64,000 nt of DNA, taken from Parasponia andersonii (taxonomy: Eukaryota > Streptophyta > Magnoliopsida > Rosales > Cannabaceae). The stretch's first letter is position 1; each line of letters starts with the position of its first letter. The position numbers and the translations under genes were made by a program. The notes beneath the pieces were generated by a model that was given only the letters and a program-made list of their open reading frames with translations, was not told the origin of the DNA and searched no databases. Below, one piece after another: positions 1 to 12,699 of the stretch. Where the stretch lies: assembly GCA_002914805.1 (NCBI GenBank), contig JXTB01000083.1:571427-635426 (forward strand), written 5' to 3'.

Positions 1-98
1 GGTCGACAAAAGAGAGGCTGGTCGTTAAAGTGGCACTATCGAATTCGTTTGGCTTCGGCGGTCATAACTCCTCAATCTTGTTTGCTCCTTTCAAATGA
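1..98 (+). CDS. C-terminal end of plastid beta-ketoacyl-ACP synthase II-like protein (partial)
   Basis: The frame that uses bases 27-29 as a codon reads to a TGA at 96-98 and ends with ALSNSFGFGGHNSSILFAPF plus Lys. The NSFGFGGHN segment is the conserved C-terminal signature of condensing enzymes (KAS family, thiolase fold), and the tail after it matches plant KAS II (FAB1-type) better than KAS I or the mitochondrial enzyme. KAS II extends palmitoyl-ACP to stearoyl-ACP in plastid fatty-acid synthesis. Only about 30 residues lie inside the window, so the active-site Cys and His are not visible. It runs toward the RRP12-like gene on the other strand. The family call is solid; the subtype is inferred from the tail. 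Confidence 0.82.
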   Translation, partial: STKERLVVKVALSNSFGFGGHNSSILFAPFK

Positions 99-1625
99 AA
101 CCAACCCAGTTGGGCTACTCCTATCTTGATGTAATCATGTTTAGGTATGAACTCAAACTTTCTCCTTTTGACCTACATGTTGAATGATTTATTGTTTGAT
201 TTTTGAAATAATCAAAAGGGAAAACCTTGCAAAGCAAAATTTTGAATGAACGTTGTAATTTAGGAAAGCATAAGCCTGTTCACAAAACTAGATAGTGTTT
301 TTTTGGGTACTTTGAGTAGATATTAATATTGGGATGGCTGTCTTTCAGTTACCGATGGAACGCCTTTGTATCTGATCTTCTCTTTGGCTGGGGATGTGTG
401 CGTACTACCATGCAAAACAAATTGGTTGGACAGACTATCACCAGGGAAAGAAGTATCAAAGACAACATACCAAATGGAAATGAGAGATATAGAGCTCACT
501 CAAAATTTAATCAATTGGAACACTCTTTGCTTCCTATTGTTTTTTTTTTTTGCTCCCTATTTTCATAAAGTAGGGCCATTATAAGGCTTGTGATCTAATC
601 ATGTTAGCTATATTTTAGATCGGCTAGTATACTATACTGGTTTTCTTGGGTTTTGTTTTCTTTTATACAAGAACTAGGCTGATCGAATTGACATCCATTG
701 AAGTCAAGAAAAGAAGGAAAAATGAGACTCTCACTTGGGTTTTTAAATTACCCACAATGAACTAAAAGTTAACCCCTTTTTGTAATGATGCAACTAGTGA
801 GAGCTGCTAGTAAACAAATTATAAATGTCTTGAGGTAAACAAATTTTGCTGTCATAAGATAATAAGAAATAACCTTAACAATGACACATTCACTTGGAAA
901 AGAAATTCCTCCCATAGATAAGTTACCCCTCCACTCTTCAGACTACTTTGGTTAAAACATACAGCAATTGTCCAGGCTAGTTGGCCTATACCGTAAGATG
1001 GTCTAATAAGTATAAACTCGGGATATTATTTATTCATTTTTTCTATGCATAAACGCGGGATGTTACTTTTTTTTTTTCCCTTCTTCTTTGAGGGAAAATA
1101 CACTCTGGGCATTCATGACATCCCCGACTCAAGAAGAGACGATAACGTGTAGCCAAAGAACAGCTCCAAGCAGCCATTGACATCTGTTTTCTTTTCGTTT
1201 TGCACGAAACTACAAAAGAATCTGAACCCCCAAACGTTGTTGAATAAAATAAATCCTAGTCGCATTGAAATCACCGACTACAAAAAAGTAAGTAAATAAA
1301 TAAAAATCACATTAAAAGCCCACCATCTAATTGTGCACAAACAGACGGCAAAACACCATAGCTAGAAAAGATTTAGAATTATTGTAAACTACTTGCAAAA
1401 CTCATAGCTATGTTCCTTGGACATTATAATTACAAGGATATATACCCAGAAATAAATAAATAAATGGACACCCATCTGATGCTTCATGCACACGTCAAAA
1501 ATTGGAGTACCCGTCTGGTACCCTTGTGATTATCAATAAATTAAAAGGCAAGAAAGAGTACAATCAAGACGACTCCTATTTGATGAGACGCATTGATTTA
1601 ACAGTGATCTAATATTAGATGGTTC
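99..1625. other. Convergent intergenic region between KAS II-like and RRP12-like genes
   Basis: This stretch must hold the 3' UTRs of the two convergent genes. It is AT-rich with T-runs (for example 540-551 and 1069-1078). The short open frames at 329-584 have no recognisable protein and look like chance. I see no RNA gene or clear transposon here. Confidence 0.5.
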
Positions 1626-4600
1626 TTACTTGCTTTTCCTCTTCCCGCTTTTCTTATGGCTCTTCTTAAACTTCAAGCCACCAGCGGAGAGCAAACTCGA
1701 GGCACTTTTGCCCTCAAGCTTCTTTGTCATCTTTACAACACTAGCCATCCCTTTCTTTGCAGCCGCCCGATGCTCCGGTCTATGACTCATCATCTTGCGA
1801 TCGAGTGGCCAATACGCATATGGCTCAAGTTTGTCTTTCTTCTGCACATCTCCACCAGCTTTCTTGTTAGCATACTCACTCCCCGTGTACACCCACCCAG
1901 AGTCTGATGTTTTCTGCCGCTTCTGAGTTTTCTTTGAGGTCATAGACCGATGACTACCTGCTTCACTCCTTATATCTGACTCCGGGCCAAAGGATTTTTC
2001 CATCTTTAGCTTTCCATCTTCACGGATTACCAAGCGCCCATCTGAGTCAAACTCAGGCTCGTAGTCTGATACATCTTTACGTTTTAAGTTTTCCATTGAT
2101 TGAAGAGCTGACCTTGTTCTCTGCCGATCAAGCAAGTCAAGTGGCTCATCGTCTTCTATTTGACCAAATAAGTGTTCTGGCAAGTTCTTATTCCCTCTGG
2201 TTCTGGATCTGAAGAGTACTAAGTATTAGGTGAAAGGTTAAAGAAGCAGATAAAGAGTGCAAAGTTCGATAAGAAAAAAGGAATTATTTCAGAACTCTTT
2301 TATTTGGGTAATCCAAACAGCAGTGATGGCCAATATTTGTGGACAAGCCAACGAGATCATCCTGTACTAGATTCAGCGACAAAAGATCAAAATCTATGGG
2401 CTAACTCCAAAGTATTAGATGATCAGTTTCAACATTCTGGAGACGTTTTCCTCTATTCTGATTTAGAATAATATCTCAAATCATCTATTGGACAGACTGT
2501 CCACTAATGTTTCAACCTCTTAGAGCTAAACATTCACGAGATTATAAACATGAAAGCACAACTGACCGCACTGAAGATGCTTTTGATTTGAGCAGTGAAG
2601 AAGCTTTTCCCCGCCTCCCAGAAACTGTGTGGTCATCCATGTACTCTAAATCACTGTTCTCTGTTTCATCATCACTGAAATCAGAAAATACTTTTGTATC
2701 GTTCCATCTGCTCCGCCTGAAAAGAGAATAACAAAAAGGAGTTGCTTAAGTTCAAAAAGGAGTTGCATAAGTATAGCCTAAGTGAAGTTGAAAAAAATCT
2801 CCAAACCACAAAAGACAAGAATTTGACAGCATCTTGCATAGCACGTGCTTCACAATGAAATGTAAGAACTTTACTCTTCCAGACAGTTCCAAACAAGAAC
2901 CAATTTCAAGGTTAACTACTCCTCTAGCCACAATGATTTTCACCTTACTTCAGTAAACTAGTTGACAATTCTTTACCATGGTAAAAAAAGATAACAAAGA
3001 TGGCTTCTATAGTTTAACAATTAGCAAAAATTGAAACAAACGCATCCAGTGGTAGTTTTGCTAAAAATGATATTTTTGAACATCACATGGGACCTTCACA
3101 TAACCTTCATAGTACATCACATACATCACACAGAACAGTTCACAACATGACGCAAACAAGAAGGTGAAAATCTGAATTTTTCAGGACTAAAATGGGGTAC
3201 ATGTGGCTGCTGGCTTTGGTGGAAAGCGGGTGGGAGTATATCAACTATAATGAAGTAGTACCTGGATGTAGTTGCTCTTGAGACATGGGATCTAGCTTCC
3301 TCGGATGGAGCAGCCAGTTTCCTCTCCTTTCGCTCCTTAATCTGTATTCAAGGAATAATAAAATAAGCACTAGCATCTCCATGAACTCCCTCAGTAAAAC
3401 TTGCCATTATGATTACCGTTTTAAGAGTGTATTTAAACCTACCTTCCGTATATTGGTAAGGAGTTTCATGTGCTCTTCAGGCATCACAGCCTTAACAGGA
3501 TCCAATCCACATTTTTTGACAAGCATTTCCAATAGAAGCTTAACCTGAAAACAATTCAAAATGACCAAGAAGTAAAATATTTAGACACTTGTACGGTATA
3601 ACACAAACATATGCCATCAAAGAACAAAATGCTAATCAGAACCAACCTTAGCTTTGAAGTGTGTTTTGGTATCATCTTGCCACATCAGCAAGCCTTCTAC
3701 CATGCTCTTCAAGTGTAATTGCAGTCCCTCGGCTTTTGATTTGGCCACCAGTACCTTCAGCAGACCTAAACTAGCCTGCATTGTAAAGACATAAAGCAAT
3801 ATTCAGATAGAGCATTGAAAAAATGAAATTTAATATCTAAGCAACAATAAATGGAAATGCCAACAAGGAAACTGTTATTTTCCAGACAAGAACAAAAAAG
3901 GGAAGAGGAGAATTATGAACAACTCAATGACATTCTATTTAACTGAACAAAGTCATTGAAATGCCTCCAAAAAAATGTGATTAAAATTCTATCTGGAGGA
4001 GAGAGGGAACAAACCTTGGCGATTTCTCTATTCTTTCTCTGAAGGAGTACGAATGTGGAAGGAAGCAAATTGCAAGCAGTCGAAACAAGATCAGAGAACT
4101 CATAAACCAAGCGAGCCAAGCCTTTCACTGCAGCACTGATCATATGAGGAGTTTCCCCAGCTAGGCCTCCAGCTACCTGTGACAAGGAAATAACTAGAAC
4201 TATATTAAATGGATAAAAGCAACATGACAACATTACCTAAGGGCACCAAAATGGCTCATCTGCATAGATCTCATGGTTAGGAATTCTAAAAACCAGATTT
4301 AAGAGCAATACCATGTTAAAAAACTGATACAAGTTTTCTCTTTTTCCTCCTTTCTCTTCGTCTCCACAAGCATGGCCAATTTCAACAAGGATATCATAAG
4401 CTCTGTTTCTTGTTTTTTTATTAGCCTGCAAAAGTAACTTCTGTTTTCAGAAACATAGCAATAGTGAGAAACAAAAAATAAACATACCAATGCCCTTTTG
4501 GCAGCCCTGCAATCAGAACAATATAATTTCAAGATATGGCTACCAGAATCCTTTTGGCAACTGCCATCAGATCAACATCCTTTCAAACCTGCTACCAGAA

Positions 4601-7600
4601 TCAGTGATAGGTCTGTTCATCGGACATTACATGTAATAACATTCTCAAGCAACAAGTATATGTTCATATACGTCACTCATCCATAAATGACACTAACAAC
4701 AACAGAGATGATAACCAGATTTACTGACATTCAAACAGTTTCAACAAGTTAATATGGGTGTGATAATAATGATGGAAAGCAGTCAAACCAAATAGTGAAT
4801 TTTTCTTGATAATAATGGCTCAAAAAGTAATCAATCACCAGCATACCATGAAAAACAAGCACCAGCAGTAAGGAAATATCACCTCTTTAAGTGCAAGTAT
4901 TATTTCTGTTAGGAAAGAGCTTATGATGTCATGACGCCTCTGCTCAATATTAACCTAAAGACAAAGATGTAAGTTTTAGGTATAAGCATACAGGCATACT
5001 TATCAAATTCAAACCTAAATCAATCTTTCTACTTAACAATTTCATGTTGTATATTAGTGCATCTTAAATTGATGAAAAAACACTTACAAACCTTGGATAC
5101 ATAAACAATCAGAAAGTACAGACAATCCAGCCTGTGCCGTTTCGCAGAAAAATGGCATGAAGGCAGCACTTCAATCATAAGTTGAAGTAGCTCATCGAGC
5201 TTTGATGAAAGGAATACATCACAGGTCTGCCAAATTAATAGTGCAACAATATCAAGAGTTATAACACTACAACACCTTATCCAATAACAACAACAACAAC
5301 AATAATAATAATACTAATGATAATAGTACTAATAATAGTTATATCCTTGTCAAAATTACTACTATTCTTGTTTCGGTATTATATCCTCTATAAAGGATCC
5401 AAGGTGGCCAAAAAATGGCCTAGCAGCAAACAGCATCTTCGTGAATCTCTTGATAAGTAAGAAAAATCTGAGAATAATTCCACGTGATACAAGTGATGCC
5501 TATTTATATAACCAAAAATTTAAACTGGTAAAACATTCACCATTTAGATGAACAATGAAATAAATGTAACTATCTTATGGAGCATGATCAGCAATTGTAA
5601 GTGTTATTCGTACAACTCAAAAGCTTTCGGCATACCTTGAGAATAAGTGACAAGACTTTGTAAGCTTTCTTTTGTATCAAACCTTCACCATCCTGCAGTC
5701 AGAAATAGCTAAATTATTGCTGCTGCCTTTCCACTGCAAAAGCCAGCAGGAGCTCTCTCCATAAACAACCTAGTAGCACGACAAGATAATATAGACATAC
5801 GGACAAACCTGTAACGCAGGCTTTATGGCAGTGAATAAAAGCTTGATCTCTTCGGTCTTCAAACCGGGTAAAAGTGAAACAGCCAAGTCAAGTAGTCGTG
5901 CCCTGTAGTTAAGAGAAAGAGGTTACTAGACAAACAGAAATGCAATTATTGAAAGCCATAGTACGATGAAGAAGCAGTATTATGAAATGACAAAAATGTA
6001 GCAATATTAAAGAGAATAATAACCTCATAGCCAAAGGTGAACTTTCATCTGATGGCCCATCGATTGCCATAGAATTAGACTTCTTTGAATATTCTGCTTT
6101 TCCAGCATTTTGAGTGACCTTCAAAAGCTTCTGCATTGTGTTTTTAAATAATCTTGATACAACTCCTGTATCTGATATTGAAGCAAATCCACCTATAGCA
6201 GACTAAAATCAGAACAAATATAATCAGTCCTGAATTTTAAAATCACCGTTATCAATAAATACCAGCAACAATTTAAACCACTTTTTATACTAAAAATTGC
6301 TTCTAAACCATAAAAGTCAAAACCATATCAAGTATCATCACCCTTATCATCTAGTTCCCCAATCAAGTGAATTAGGCCAATGCTAGATATGTTATTAACA
6401 TTCATAATAAATATTTTTAATCAATTGGGATAATCAGCATTCACTTGGCACCAATAGTTTTGCAGGAGCCATCCGCAGAGTGTAAATATTAGTTAGCAAT
6501 GAAAATTAGAAAAATTAACTGGATTTTAATTCTCATATGAGACGTAAAAAGGAACAATAAGAAGAAATAACATGTCACAAATGACCTAATTGCACGGTGA
6601 GGACAATTTTTAACACTTGTCAATACATGAAGGAGAAACAAATAAACTAAATCAATTCCATGCGCATATATTAAACTTACAAAAGTCCAACATTCTAAAC
6701 AGTGGACCAGTATTTTGAAAGCAACCAAAACGCTTGCTTCTAATGAAATACAAAATGGAAATCCACCACGTAACTGATAAGTCATCAAGAAGAAAACAAC
6801 TATCTGCTTCAAAATGAGACAGAGTACTAAACGTTTCTTAGAGATAGAACAAGTACCTGCAAAGAACCACCGTCATCTTTCATAGACTTGAGGAAAACAG
6901 TTGATAAAACAGGCAACAACTCACGACCAGATTCCTTCAATGCACTTAAATTATCTGCTGCAACATGCGGGGTATAATAAGACAAAACACGTCTTGCAAT
7001 ACCAGCTTCATAATCAGTCAGATCAGATGCATCATTTTCCAGAATTTTCTTATTCTGTTGAATTAGAATCTGCAAACTGGAGCATACTATTCCACGAACG
7101 TCACCCTCTTCATTAAGGGCACTACATAAATCTTTCTCCACATCCTTGAAACTTTTAGCAGTATCAAAAGGATAGTTGCAAAAAGAAGGCAACAAGGACC
7201 ACAAAGAGTATACTAGTGCATCAACACTTCTAGAAGAATAAACCTGTCCTTGTACCTCAAGCTGCCCAAAATAAGGAACTCATTTAAAAACCAATAAATA
7301 AATAATAAAAAAAATGAGCATTCCAGATACGAAAAGTCCCAAACCTTTTCAGATTTCTTTTTCATCTGTCTAATCATATCCAAGATTTCCATAAAGAAGC
7401 CTAAGTGGGCACCGATAGTATACTGCTTCAGAATCGGAAAGAGCCAAATATTCACCTCTGATAAGTCTTCTGCATCCAAATTAAAAGGCAGAAGGCCCAA
7501 GAAAGTTTGAGGACCCATTGCACCAAGAGCTGATCCAAGACACTCATGCAGCTGATTTATAATGAAGCTATTGAGTTAATGAGGCAAACAAACTAACAAA

Positions 7601-10228
7601 CAGCTTAGCATTCTTTGCAGAGTGAATCCAAATAGCAACTATTAACACTTTCACAGCTGTTATAGACCCAGATCCAAATGTTTTAAAAAAATAACCAAAC
7701 AAAAAAACTAAAAACAAGACAAAGCAAGAAACTAATATAGTACTAGATAAACCTTCGTGGTAAATGTTACAGTCAGTCAACTGAACCAAGACACAAATCA
7801 AACATTTTTAAAGCATCGGATAAGTCAAGAATATGGTTCACTGAAAGACTACTTCCTATTCTCATTCCTCACAGATTATATGCTTGCCAAAAGTAAGCTC
7901 CCATGTCAAATTGCAGGTCATTTTTTGTAAGCATAATTTTATTCAATAAAAAGAATGGTAAAGGGAAGAAAACAGAGGCTACTAAATAAAATATAACTGG
8001 AAAACAGAACCAGTTTGAGCAATCTAAATCTTCATTAAACTAAGTAACTTTTAGTTTATTCTGCTCATCAAGTTCAGGGTTTTGATAGACCATTAGTGAT
8101 TCCCTTAGGTTGTATTCAATAAGATAGTCCATCAAAAAAAGTGCAAGAAAGAATTCTGTTGTCAACGCAATACAGCAAAAAGAGCAGCCTTATCATAAAA
8201 ACTTCAAATTGAATGCTGTCATATCATGTTGCAACAAAAAGTTAAACAGACAAGGAATCATTTTTCTTTTCCATCTTTCAGCAACAAAACAGAACCAGTC
8301 AAAATAAGGAAAGTGGTCCCTCGATTATAAAACAAGGTGGACAAATTATAAGGAGACCACAGATATAACAACAGAACAAGATTATTACCAGCAGTCGCAT
8401 AATGAGAGAGAGAGAGAGAGGAATTATCAATTCGAGTGAACTTATTCTACTGGAGAAACCATTAAAAGAAATAAAATAACACCTGTTTCCTGAAAGGGAA
8501 ATCTTCATCTGGCAACTTCTCCATATCTGCCAAGCACTTCAGGATTCCCCTCATAAGATAAGAAGAATCAGCCCCTGCATTAAAAAACAACATATATGTA
8601 GTTTCTTCCATAAACTAGATCTAGGAAAATCAGAAAACATAAAATGCAGTGCATCAATGTACGCTGACAGATAAAAGAAGTAACAGATGAATCATTACTG
8701 CACCTAATTTATCAAACATCGAAGAAATAACTTGAAACGAAAGGTCCAAAACAGCAGTGTAGTGGTAACCAAGTAAGCTCTCTATACTTGCGCAGACTTT
8801 TTCAATGATGGTTGGCCCAGACTTCCTGGAATCCATACTTAAATTCATCAATTTAATTTCATCCACTCCCTCTTTTATCAAACTTTCGTCAATACAATTA
8901 TGTATCAAACTCTTCAATGTGTTGACAGCCGAATGTATCGCCTCTTCGTGTTCAGATGCCAATATATCTGCTACAACATTGCATTCTCAAAAAAGTCTCC
9001 ACGGCATGTTGTTTAATGTACAGAGATTAACAACATAATACAAATTAATGATAATTAAGCCGAAAACAAGTACCAAAAACAAAACTGTCTTACAGACCTC
9101 TGAGAGCGTTGAACACTACAGGGAGTTTAACAACGCAAAGTTGCCTATTGAGTGAATAAACTTTGACAATTCCAACGTCAAGCAAACGAGCAGTGAATGT
9201 CATGGCATCGACGGATGTCTCATTAGTGGTGACAGAAAGAGCAAGTGAGCATAATATATCAACAAGTGTTTCAGAAGAAATCGCAGAATCCGGATTAAGG
9301 CAGAGCAAAAGCAAACAGTCTGTAATGCGCCTTGTTACAAGGGGTTGATGCAGTTTGAGAAGAGCTTTAAAGTGCTCAAGGATCACAGTTGTGTGCTTGG
9401 TTGACATAAGAGGAAGACAATCTTTCAAAGCGTCCAAAACGTATAGGAACTTCTGAGCAGCTTCGAGTCCTTCAGTGCTATTCGCATCTGGTTTAGCACT
9501 AAATAGAAGAAACCTCTTAAATATATCAGTAAGCCCTTCACTTGCATGTGCCCCCAAAGATTTCCCTTGAAAATTTTCTATAACATAACGAAGACACAAA
9601 TGAGCCTGCCTTCTAACCTGTTCAAGAACCCAAAAATACATTTTTTATAAAAATAAAAAAATAAAAAACCCAGATGAGAATTAAAACAATTGATCAATTC
9701 CATGAGAAAATTCACCTTAGGGCGCGAATCAGTGGCGAAGTTCAACAAAAATCCGTACAACTGAGACACCTCTGACCAGTTGGAGGCCTCTTTGATAATC
9801 AGAAAATGAGATAAACATTTCAATCCAGAGGTTGCGGAGCCCACTGTGAGCGACGCAGACTGAAGAACACGAACCACAGGACCCGAAATTACTTCTCCCT
9901 TCTTCTTGAGGACCGGAACAGGGATTCGGGGAAGGAGGAGCGAAAGAATTGTGAGGAGGGACTCGATCACGTGGCTCGGCGGGACGGGCTCGGACAACAG
10001 ACGGTCCAGGGACGACCACGTGGCGCCGAAGTAGGCCACCGGAGATGACGGCATGTTCTGGTCCTTGAGCTCCTGGGACATGGCGCCTATGACCGCACAG
10101 AGGTGCTGGTGCTCCTCGCGTGTGGAGTCGCTGAACCGCGTGAGGATCGAGTTGCAGAAGTCTCCGTCGTCGTGGACGGTGTCATCGAAGGGGCGCGTGA
10201 GCCCCTCCTCTAGCTCAATGCCTTCCAT
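1626..10228 (-). CDS. RRP12: RRP12-like ribosome biogenesis protein (18 exons, about 1286 aa)
   Basis: The protein is an ARM/HEAT-repeat factor of the RRP12 family, known for export and maturation of pre-40S and pre-60S particles. My exon reading on the reverse strand: 10228-9716, 9617-9098, 8970-8704, 8574-8483, 7551-7345, 7261-6857, 6202-6024, 5902-5809, 5692-5636, 5226-5092, 4954-4883, 4425-4312, 4176-4015, 3775-3647, 3544-3443, 3341-3262, 2716-2567, 2208-1626. All junctions are GT-AG, phases are consistent and no stop interrupts, giving 1286 residues, the usual length for the family. The NUC173 domain spans about residues 345-540 (GYHYTAVLDLSFQVISSMFD, then AMGPQTFLGLLPFNL). The C-terminal exon is Lys/Ser-rich and ends KKSGKRKSK, a likely nucleolar targeting tail. 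The ATG at 10228-10226 opens MEGIELEEG. Exon edges may be off by a base or two. Confidence 0.93.
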
Positions 10229-10286
10229 GGTGATGGTTGTGATGAGTCGCCTTACGAGTTGCAGAGAAACCCTTATTGGACTACAC

Positions 10287-10453
10287 TAGGGTTTATGGAC
10301 AGTGTTGAGGAAACGGGTCCTGATCGTGTTAAAACGGGCCTCAAGGGTTGAGCCTGTTGGCACGGAGCCGGGTACCCGTTTGTTGTTAACAGTTGACACT
10401 CGAAAGTGCCGAGTTTGGGCTTATAACTAGGCCCAATGATATCTGTTAGCCCA
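10287..10453 (-). promoter_or_regulatory. Telo-box and three site II (TGGGCY) motifs upstream of RRP12
   Basis: Read on the gene strand, an AAACCCTA telo-box lies at 10294-10287, about 60 bp before the ATG. TGGGCY site II elements occur at 10416-10421 (forward), 10430-10435 and 10448-10453 (both on the gene strand). The combination of telo-box and site II motifs is a known signature of plant ribosomal-protein and ribosome-biogenesis promoters, bound by Pur-alpha-type and TCP factors. It fits the RRP12 identity. No clear TATA box was seen. Confidence 0.7.
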
Positions 10454-10721
10454 ACCTTGGAGAAAATTAGGCTGAATGGCAGTTTTAGTCATCGGTCTTT
10501 TTTATTTTACTTTTTTCGTAAGAAGTGCTCTTTTCTTTTTTTTTTTTTTAGTTTTTTTTTTCCCCGTAAGAATTGCTCTTTTCATAAGATAAGTGGGTAC
10601 TTAAGAAAGTGCAAGCGGCAACAGTTTCGGCTTTATTACCAAGCAAAATTGGACAGTTAAGCGAATAGTTTTCGGGTTTCTAACACTTTACCGATAAAAA
10701 GCAAAAAGAATTATAAAAATA

Positions 10722-10990
10722 GAAGTCCATATTTTTTTTAATTCATGTACAGTTTTTATTAGAAAAATATCAATTTTTTTAAATTAAAAAAATACTATTT
10801 TTAAAATAATTACTAATTTTTAGTTTTTGAAAACTGATTGCCCAATGTAAATATCTTTGGTTACTAGTTACTAATACTCGAAAATTGGTTACTAGTTATT
10901 ATTTTAAAAATAGTATTTTTCTAAAAAAGATGTTATTTTTCTAATAAAAACCATACCAAATCTAAAAAAAAAATAAACTCACCATATTTT
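10722..10990. mobile_element. Small inverted-repeat element (MITE-like)
   Basis: The left arm (from about 10745, reading TTTTTATTAGAAAAAT and later ATACTATTTTTAAAATAATT) is matched in reverse complement by the right arm (AATAGTATTTTTCTA and ATTTTTCTAATAAAAACC, ending near 10963). The arms are at least about 75 bp, separated by about 65 bp. No convincing target duplication was found, so the limits are approximate. The high AT content makes chance pairing possible, but the order of matched blocks is preserved. Confidence 0.5.
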
Positions 10991-11803
10991 TTTATTTTTT
11001 TAAACAAGACCTAATTTTCATAATCGTTTTCTCTCTAAAAAAGTGGACAAATAAAACAAAGAAAATTTCTCTAGGATCCATATTTAGTTTAATTTAAAAT
11101 GTCATTTTCTTGCTTTGATTTTTTTAAGGAAACAATTTTATTAAACTAAAACAAGGATTATAAATAACAAATCTGGTTACAAAAAAACTTCCTACAATGA
11201 GAATTAAAAAATCGACTCATACACTTATAAAAAAAAAACCTTCAATATCTTGAAACAAAGGCAATCACTATCAACGATCTTGGAGAAAACTCCATTCATG
11301 ATGTATTAGAGCTATTCAAAAGTTTGTTTCGATTATTTACTATCCAAATTGACACTTTTAATTGATTCGCTATAAGAGTTTCTACAAAATTCAATCATTG
11401 ATCGTAACAAACTCTCTTTATCTGAATTATAAATAATACATATTTGAATCAGAACGACACTATTAAAAGGAAAACACCAACAAAAACCAAAACCATTATA
11501 GATGTATCTGAATTGACTAAGAACATGTTATAAATTTAGGCGAACAATTACTTTCACAAATGAGCGAATTATTTAAAAATAAAAACAAATACGAGAAAGG
11601 AAAATAGGAAAAATCTATACCGAAGAGGGGGAATGGGGAAGATCCCCTCTTAGGCAATAAAAAGGCACATGCTAATCTTTTCATGGATAAAGAGAAAGTA
11701 TAGAAAAGATAGAAGAGAGAAGAGAGAGTCGGGTTATTTAGTTTAGTGTGTATATCAAATATATATAATTTTCCATTTTCCTAGATGGAAAATTGGTAGC
11801 TGG

Positions 11804-11851
11804 ACAATAATAATAATAATAATAATAATAGTAGTAGTAGTAGTAGTAGTA
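11804..11851. repeat. Compound trinucleotide microsatellite (AAT)n(AGT)n
   Basis: A run of AAT units passes directly into a run of AGT units. The reverse-strand open frame across it is a low-complexity poly-Tyr artefact. Confidence 0.9.
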
Positions 11852-12224
11852 AAAGGAAATATAACAATATATTTTGATACAATCTTCGTAATAGTAACAA
11901 GTTAGGAGATAGTGTGGGGAAGAGATGGGGTGAAGTTTGAGCCCCACGTCTCAAAAGAAGTCTTATATCATCTTTATGATATTATCGAGTGTTTCAATCT
12001 ACATAGTTTCTTTTGCACAAAATAGAATTAAAAAATGGCACATGTAAATAAGTAAAGATAGCATTCTGAATATTACTATTTAGGGAAATTTTAGGATATA
12101 GTCTTTTTTTTTTTTTAAAAAAACGAAGCCTAACTAGAAATTTTAGGAGTTTGTCTTAAGTTTAATAAGATACTGTTAGTTTATTTTGGTTTATTTCTAC
12201 CGTTAAATATTATATATTATGTAT

Positions 12225-12338
12225 TAGTGCTACATCAATATGTTTTACTGATGTAATATCATGAATGTAAAACATTGTACATTATATATAGTAGTACATC
12301 AATATGTTTTTACTGATATAATATTATGAATGTAAATA
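12225..12338. repeat. Imperfect direct repeat, period about 64 bp
   Basis: The block containing TACATCAATATGTTTTACTG followed by ATGAATGTAAA occurs at about 12231 and again at about 12295, with small differences. Confidence 0.6.
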
Positions 12339-12459
12339 ACTGTTTATAAATATGAGCCAAAGTAACAAAATGTAAATATTGATTTATAATTCGAGTTGTT
12401 TACATAAATTAAACCAAACATGATTTACACTTTAAAATTTAGAAAAAAAAAAAACCACT

Positions 12460-12655
12460 TCTAATTAACGTTGAAGTCTTTGGTACGAATCCCCAACTCA
12501 AATATAGTATAAAAAAATGGGGGGTTCTAACAAATAGCGTTATGGTAAAGCTAGTTCTCCTTTCAAGAAAGGGTTCCGTAGTCGTAGCCGACCCTTCATT
12601 TGGACCACCTAACACCTTTACGCCTCACCTGTAAGAAAAAAAAAAAAAAAAAAAC
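12460..12655 (+). mobile_element. Possible SINE-like retroposon remnant
   Basis: The segment contains GGTACGAATCCCC near 12481, close to a Pol III B-box, and ends in an A-run at about 12632-12655. No convincing A-box or target-site duplication was found, so this is tentative. Confidence 0.25.
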
Positions 12656-12699
12656 AAAGAATGTCAGAGTAGGAGTAAATCTTTGGAGTGAGATCCAAC

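Larger units (their letters stand above)
10454..12660. other. AT-rich intergenic region with small repeat elements
   Basis: No coding gene is visible. It holds a small inverted-repeat element near 10722-10990, a trinucleotide microsatellite near 11804-11851, an imperfect direct repeat of about 64 bp at 12225-12338, and a possible SINE-like segment ending in an A-run near 12655. Confidence 0.5.

Noticed and set aside
329-584. Overlapping forward open frames of 72-79 codons
   Set aside because: They overlap in different frames, have T-run-derived Phe stretches and no recognisable motif; they lie in the 3' region of the KAS II-like gene.
4483-4502. A 19-bp mini-exon in RRP12 bounded by AG and GT
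   Set aside because: Splicing directly from 4883 to 4425 gives the in-frame family sequence ALKEANKKTRNRAYD; including the mini-exon would shift the frame.
7568-8508. Hydrophobic reverse-strand frames between RRP12 exons
   Set aside because: They lie inside intron 4 and have no family match; the flanking exons join cleanly without them.
11738-11947. Reverse-strand open frame with a run of Tyr
   Set aside because: It is translation of the trinucleotide microsatellite.
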